Of a stretch of 64,000 nucleotides of DNA, positions 60,201 to 64,000 are shown one piece after another. A program made the translations under genes and the position numbers. A model generated the notes under the pieces. The model was not told the origin of the DNA. It did no database searches and worked only from the letters and a program-made list of their open reading frames with translations. Position 1 is the stretch's first letter. Each line of letters begins with the position of its first letter. This DNA is from Bostrychus sinensis (taxonomy: Eukaryota > Chordata > Actinopteri > Gobiiformes > Eleotridae): the NCBI GenBank assembly GCA_020698575.1, contig CM036242.1, positions 16,845,124 to 16,909,123 on the forward strand. The letters are read 5' to 3'.

Positions 60201-63200
60201 AATGTAATTATATCTGTTCACAATTTTGTACTGCATTCAAACAACCCCAAAGCTGCCAAGCAACTATAACATAAACAAAAACATTCATAACACCAACGCT
60301 GTTTGTGCTTACAACCCCAGGATAAACTGAAAAAAAGTCTTGCAACAGCAGTGATAGGAGCCAGATTCTATGATAACATGAATTATTTAATTTTCTACTT
60401 AATATCCTTATTTCGGTTACTGAGACTCATGCCAATCTGAGCCAGCTGTTTTAGGTATTAAGCAAGGTACACAGACTAGCATTTCGTAACTGGACTTGTG
60501 GGACAGTCTTATTCCTCATCATTTTTTGTGACAACGCCATTGTAGTGTCCATAATTACCAAAATACCACTTCATCTAATTAAAAAAAACTTTAAAACCAA
60601 AAACAAAACAATGTCTTTAGATGGTACATGGTAGCAGAGTGATTAGCACTTTTGGTTGTGGTTAAATTCCCCAGGTTGGCCACATCCTTCCCTCACAATA
60701 TATATCATATGTGTTTGTGAAACTTCTTTATACGTATATCCAGAAGACATTAATAAAAGGCCTAAAAAATCCCATTCAGGACTACAGCGGGTGTACCTAA
60801 AGGCAAGTCATTCATTTTTCTATTGAATTTTACAACTGATGGTCGCTATCAGCAACAGGATCTGGCAGGAAGAGTCAAGAGGCTAATTCACTAGAGGCAG
60901 AGAAGCACCTAAATTCATCTTTATTGTATTGTTAATATTGGAAGACAAATGCCCCCTCACCATGTCTGAGGTTCTTGTTGACGTATGAGGGTAAGGCAGT
61001 ATTAAAGTGGAAGATAATTGGCTGCTGATACCAACCTTTTTTAACACACTGTCAGACTCTGTCCTGCGCAGATCTCCTGTTGAGTCCGCACTTTCATCTT
61101 TGTCTCCACCTTAGATGAAAGGATAACAGAAAAAAATGCATAAACAAAAGGACCAGTAAATGTATTTCTAAACAACATTTTTGAAAATCATAATAACAGT
61201 TTGGCATATTACATCTAAAACCACTTTTTGGCCAAGTTATTTGGTGAGTTTATGTTGAATACTCAGTAGACCAATGATTGACTGTATATAGCTTAATATT
61301 TACCACCATGCCACTAGTCTACTAGGGAAACATTTCTGATATATTGCCTCAAGCCACATCTCCTCTAGGAAATATCAGCTCCTCTCTGTTCACCATCTAG
61401 TGTTTTATCTGTCTACACAAACAGGGGCATTGTGGGTTATTCGAGGGCTGGTGCTAGTTGCCTGACTGCCTAAAAGAAGGATTAACAATAAACTGTCTAC
61501 TTAGCTCAGTTATCCACAGTGGTTGGTGCTCCTACAGTGTATTTTATGCACTTTCTGTTGCCCCTAAACCTATAACCTATAATCTCTCTTTACACTAAAT
61601 ACAAGAAGTTAGCAGACTTACTCTTACTGCTGTGCATCTGGTGACTGTCAAAGCCTCCAAAGGTCTCAGCACGCCGGGGCAGACACACTGGCCCCACGCC
61701 TCCTCCTTCCTGGATGCTGGCCATTGCCCCTCCTAGACTGCCGTTTACCAGAGCTTGTAATGTCTCCACTGCCATACACACAGACAAACGCACACACATC
61801 ACTGTGCAGGTCAGTAAATGAATTAAACAGGCTAACTGTGTTACAGTTCAGCCCAGCACTCATGAATCCTCCCAGGCACCTCTGCCTTCAGTTTGCCATG
61901 AGATCTTGTTGCTAAGCAACAATTGGAAAGACAAATATGCTGCAATACTCTACTAAAAGTTTAAATATCTTAATATATACTATATACTCTATATGCATAT
62001 ACATTAGACAGTATATGCATATGTTGTAAGCAGCACTGAAGACCATGACCTTTGCAGTAAAACAGAAGCAGGGGATTCTGGTGAATCTAAACTCAGTGAA
62101 AACTGAATAAGCTTAGAAAGGAAGAAATAGCATTACTTCTGCCAATTCACATATAAAATAAGGACAATTATTGCTGCGGGCTGTGGATGCTGCAGCAGAA
62201 AAAAAATGCAATATGGTAGCTAAAACTTATTTTCTTTGTAGAAAAGCATGAGAACAAAAGTGTATTATATCTGTGTTGCTTTCTAATGTTACTCTGTTTC
62301 AGTTCTGTGGAATAACATGTTGGACAGGAAAATTCTGCCAGCACTTTCTAATACTGTCATGCAATCCACAACTTTAAATTTTTAACACAGCAACATTTAA
62401 TAAATCAAGCCTACTATTCTTGTTTTGTTAATACTCCTGACAGTGAAACAAACATATGTAGTTACCACAATGATCTGCTTAGTGAACTACAAATGAGCTG
62501 TTTTTTGCATGTTCTGCCTGTTGTTGAAATAACTCCTGTCTTACCTTCCTGAAGCGCATCCTTCATGATGGAGGCCCCTCTGGGTGGCTCCTGGCTGCAG
62601 GCTGACCTGAAGAAAGGTTCAACCTGCTGACAAGTCTCCTCTCCTGAGCTCAAACCTTCCCACATGCCCTTGAAGAGACGCACCTTCTCCTCCAGCAGGG
62701 ACAAGATCTCTGTGTCCTTCTGCCTCAACAGGTCTGAGCCATAGGGACAGCCATTGGGAACACAAAGAATCACATGAAACAATGAAACAAAAAAAAAGAA
62801 AACAGAAAAAGAGAAAATTCAAACAAACACAGCTCAAATGTACTCTGTTGTACAAAGAATAACTCAGTAGAGCTTTTCAGACCTCTCATCTCACGAGCTT
62901 TGGTCTCCAGTTGTCTCTTGTCATCTTCTGTCTCACTGGGAATGCCTTCATCTTCATCCTTCTCCCTGGTCGAAAAATACAAATAATAACTTTTAAACAC
63001 CAGAACCAATAATCTTTTATTATCATTGTCAAATCTAACCCTGTATCTTGAAACACTGCTACATGGACAACATGCATTTCAACATTCAATGGTGACAGGT
63101 GTGAAAAACAGAATATATGTATACAATCTTTTTTGATAGGATAGTCAGTTAGAACTACTGCAGACCTCTGTCTTATTTATGCCTTCCTCCATCCTGCCCA

Positions 63201-64000
63201 TAGCTTGCTCTCAATTTTGTTTTTGTCAGTACTCGGAGACAACAAGAGGCGGACCCCTAAATCTGTCTCCTTCCCACTGGCTGCAGAGGAATAATCCCCT
63301 GCTTATAGAGCGCTGCCCTTGAAGCCAATCCAGCATTAGACTGTCCCTGAGTACATCCTATCCCCAGGTAGAGGAGTGCTAATCCCACTGACAGCACAGC
63401 GCTCAGTCACAGCTTAACATATATTACTATCTACCAAACAGGGCTGGGTCTAACTCCTGGGTTAAACTAAGCCAAACCACAAGAGAACTAGGAGGCAAGC
63501 TATGCACTGGAGCTGCAAAATGTTAGGGGAAAAAACTATGCTGAATATTGCGATAAAAATATGAGTGGTAACTTTTAAATACTCTTAATAAGGTTAAGGC
63601 ATTATTAACCATAGGCAGAGTAAAAATTAATTTCAATTTTAATGTATTAAAAGATAGAGGGTTCTGGACACACTGTCATAACAGGGGCAAAATCAAAACC
63701 TACAGAAGACCAAACCAGGACTAAAAAAATGTTTTTTCTTGGTCATGACATCATTTGCTTTAATTATACAGACACTTATATTTGTTTTTGTTTTCTTCTG
63801 AAAGACCCTAACATTACTGTGGTAGATTTATTTTCTTACAATTGGTGATATTACACCGATATTGTGATGACAATAAATTAGCTATTTTGTGCAGCCATAG
63901 TACATAGAGCTGAAAATAATACATTTAAGTACAATTTGTACTTACATGGATTGCATTGCTTCCTGTATTTGTTGCATCCAGCTGTTGCGTTCATCCTTAG
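57241..64000 (-). CDS. akap13: A-kinase anchor protein 13 (AKAP-Lbc) RhoGEF, 3' end, 11 exons
   Basis: Minus-strand exons at 63946-64000 (cut by the window edge), 62883-62965, 62545-62733, 61622-61768, 61036-61109, 60040-60084, 58870-58920, 58449-58721, 58122-58301, 57487-57778 and 57241-57293. Each boundary has AG/GT splice dinucleotides and every join keeps phase, giving ~479 residues up to a TAG stop. In order they encode a PH-domain last helix (DERNSWMQQIQEAM), an acidic linker, coiled coils rich in E/K/R/Q, a Ser-rich segment, a KDKEKKKKKGKG basic run and the end EIFFC. In the family, AKAP13 anchors PKA and activates RhoA through DH-PH; the C-terminal coil supports oligomerisation and scaffolding. 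The DH domain is outside the window. The order TESDSVLKK, MLKRNSEQV, QQDSFIEDQ, SLIEQEKQRSLEKQRQ is what I associate with AKAP13 rather than ARHGEF2, ARHGEF18 or ARHGEF28, which remain less likely alternatives. Confidence 0.88.
57294..57486 (-). other. akap13 last intron
   Basis: A 193-bp intron with donor GTACGC at its high end and acceptor CTTTCAG at its low end. Nothing else is seen in it. Confidence 0.75.
57487..57778 (-). CDS. akap13: akap13 penultimate exon: Ser-rich and polylysine tail
   Basis: 97 codons starting RTPSTTSDESLLLGSSQSLE, followed by Ser/Pro-rich sequence, SLLQLAKNKNKEGKDKE and KKKKKGKGAQTA. Open reading continues past a good CAG|GTACGC donor, so the coding region is taken to splice there, which leads in frame to the tiny last exon. 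Confidence 0.85.
58122..58301 (-). CDS. akap13: akap13 coiled-coil exon 2
   Basis: 60 codons running EEEILQQHKELEGEKQELQ, NRKEEYQKDLERLRDAQRK and DKEAVQKQLDKMEELRLVE, a continuous predicted coiled coil. The donor is taken as GAG|GTTAGC; CTG|GTTGAG six bases earlier also keeps phase. Confidence 0.88.
58449..58721 (-). CDS. akap13: akap13 main coiled-coil exon
   Basis: 91 codons. It opens with AVVVQQDSFIEDQRQALTER, passes through a Ser/Arg-rich hinge (SRPSSRPSSLIEQEKQ) and ends in a highly charged helix (EEKRRKEREWELRDQQLTER). Coiled coil is inferred from composition. This is one of the two most diagnostic exons for the AKAP13 assignment. Confidence 0.9.
58870..58920 (-). CDS. akap13: akap13 17-codon exon
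   Basis: Reads QVLRSVSNLHLLLSSLQ between AACAG and GTATTA splice sites, phase 0 on both sides. It forms a Leu-rich amphipathic helix leading into the main coiled coil. Confidence 0.87.
59308..59918. mobile_element. Non-autonomous hAT-type DNA transposon in an akap13 intron
   Basis: A 595-bp element (59316-59910) starts CAGTGTTACCAACT and ends AGTTGGCAACACTG, giving 14-bp terminal inverted repeats with one mismatch. It is flanked by a perfect 8-bp direct repeat, TATACTAG, at 59308-59315 and 59911-59918. The CAGTG ends with an 8-bp duplication are the hAT signature. No transposase is encoded, so it must have been mobilised in trans. It sits between the 17-codon and 15-codon exons. Confidence 0.88.
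60040..60084 (-). CDS. akap13: akap13 15-codon exon
   Basis: Reads GGNSNLLLMLKRNSE between a CAG acceptor and a GTAATG donor, phase 0 on both sides. Too short to stand out as an open reading frame, but it fits the expected AKAP13 order exactly. Confidence 0.87.
60626..60700 (+). repeat. Degenerate tRNA-SINE-like fragment
   Basis: The stretch GGTAGCAGAGTGATTAGCAC resembles the A-box half of fish tRNA-derived SINEs, followed by a poor B-box-like region. It lies in an akap13 intron. Assignment is by resemblance only. Confidence 0.4.
61036..61109 (-). CDS. akap13: akap13 exon: TESDSVLKK segment
   Basis: Reads GDKDESADSTGDLRRTESD then SVLKK, ending in phase 0 at a GTTGGT donor. The basic-acidic RRTESDS motif is a plausible phosphorylation or 14-3-3 type site by inference only. 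Confidence 0.87.
61622..61768 (-). CDS. akap13: akap13 exon: low-complexity linker
   Basis: 49 codons starting VETLQALVNGSLGGAMASIQ, then a Gly-rich stretch and RRAETFGGFDSHQMHSSK. The donor is GTAAGT. An alternative GT six bases earlier would drop two codons without changing phase, so a NAG-type splice variant is possible. Confidence 0.85.
62545..62733 (-). CDS. akap13: akap13 exon: coiled-coil segment after PH
   Basis: Reads DLLRQKDTEILSLLEEKVR, then LFKGMWEGL and a less regular stretch ending KDALQE. The heptad-like Leu spacing suggests a coiled coil. The donor is GTAAGA and phase is kept on both sides. Confidence 0.87.
62883..62965 (-). CDS. akap13: akap13 exon: acidic linker
   Basis: Completes the split Met codon, then reads EKDEDEGIPSETEDD and KRQLETKAREMR. 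Preceded by a CAG acceptor; the donor GTCTGA is weak but keeps phase with the next exon. It links the PH domain to the first coiled-coil segment. Confidence 0.86.
63946..64000 (-). CDS. akap13: akap13 exon: end of PH domain (partial)
   Basis: Encodes KDERNSWMQQIQEAMQS and the first two bases of the next codon, followed by a consensus GTAAGT donor. The Trp in the last helix is the typical PH-domain position in Dbl-family GEFs. The exon may run past the right edge, or start at an AG a few bases inside it. Confidence 0.85.

Overview
The window looks like a teleost fish chromosome. It is AT-rich and has long gene-free stretches. Its repeats are typical of ray-finned fish: Tc1-type and hAT-type DNA transposons, tRNA- and 5S-derived SINEs, LINE tails ending in ATTGA repeats, a decayed Ty3/gypsy element, and (CA)n, (AGT)n and (GGAA)n microsatellites. 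The only host gene I can support is at the right end.

Gene (57.2-64.0 kb, minus strand). Eleven exons join in frame to give the last ~479 residues of a Dbl-family Rho guanine-nucleotide exchange factor, best matched to AKAP13 (AKAP-Lbc). In order they encode the last helix of the PH domain, an acidic linker, predicted coiled coils, and a basic tail ending in a 17-residue last exon (...EIFFC, stop). The catalytic DH domain and the rest of the PH domain lie beyond the right edge. One intron carries a 595-bp hAT-type element with a perfect 8-bp target duplication.

Left 57 kb. I see no convincing host exon, so this looks like the gene-poor flank downstream of akap13. By region: 0.9-5.5 kb is a patchwork of local direct duplications and (AGT)n-bearing elements. 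At 5.8-6.35 kb is a truncated Tc1 element. At 10.7-12.0 kb a short-TIR element has a foldback MITE inside it. At 20.0-24.2 kb is a minus-strand Ty3/gypsy retrotransposon with recognisable Gag, zinc knuckle, protease, RT, RNase H and integrase, broken by stops, frameshifts and lost catalytic residues. At 36.0-40.2 kb is a ~4.15-kb candidate DNA transposon with terminal inverted repeats and TTACYGCA subterminal repeats, containing a LINE 3' end, a large foldback and a small hAT-like element. At 40.5-41.4 and 45.7-46.3 kb are more (AGT)-bearing elements. At 48.6-48.9 kb is a 5S-derived SINE. At 50.1-51.6 kb is a three-level nest of DNA transposons, the middle one with a perfect 8-bp target duplication.

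The sequence suggests an ordinary vertebrate gene end next to a transposon-rich flank, with the main interest in the nested, non-autonomous elements. I found no rRNA operon, functional tRNA gene, CRISPR array or bacterial-type operon.
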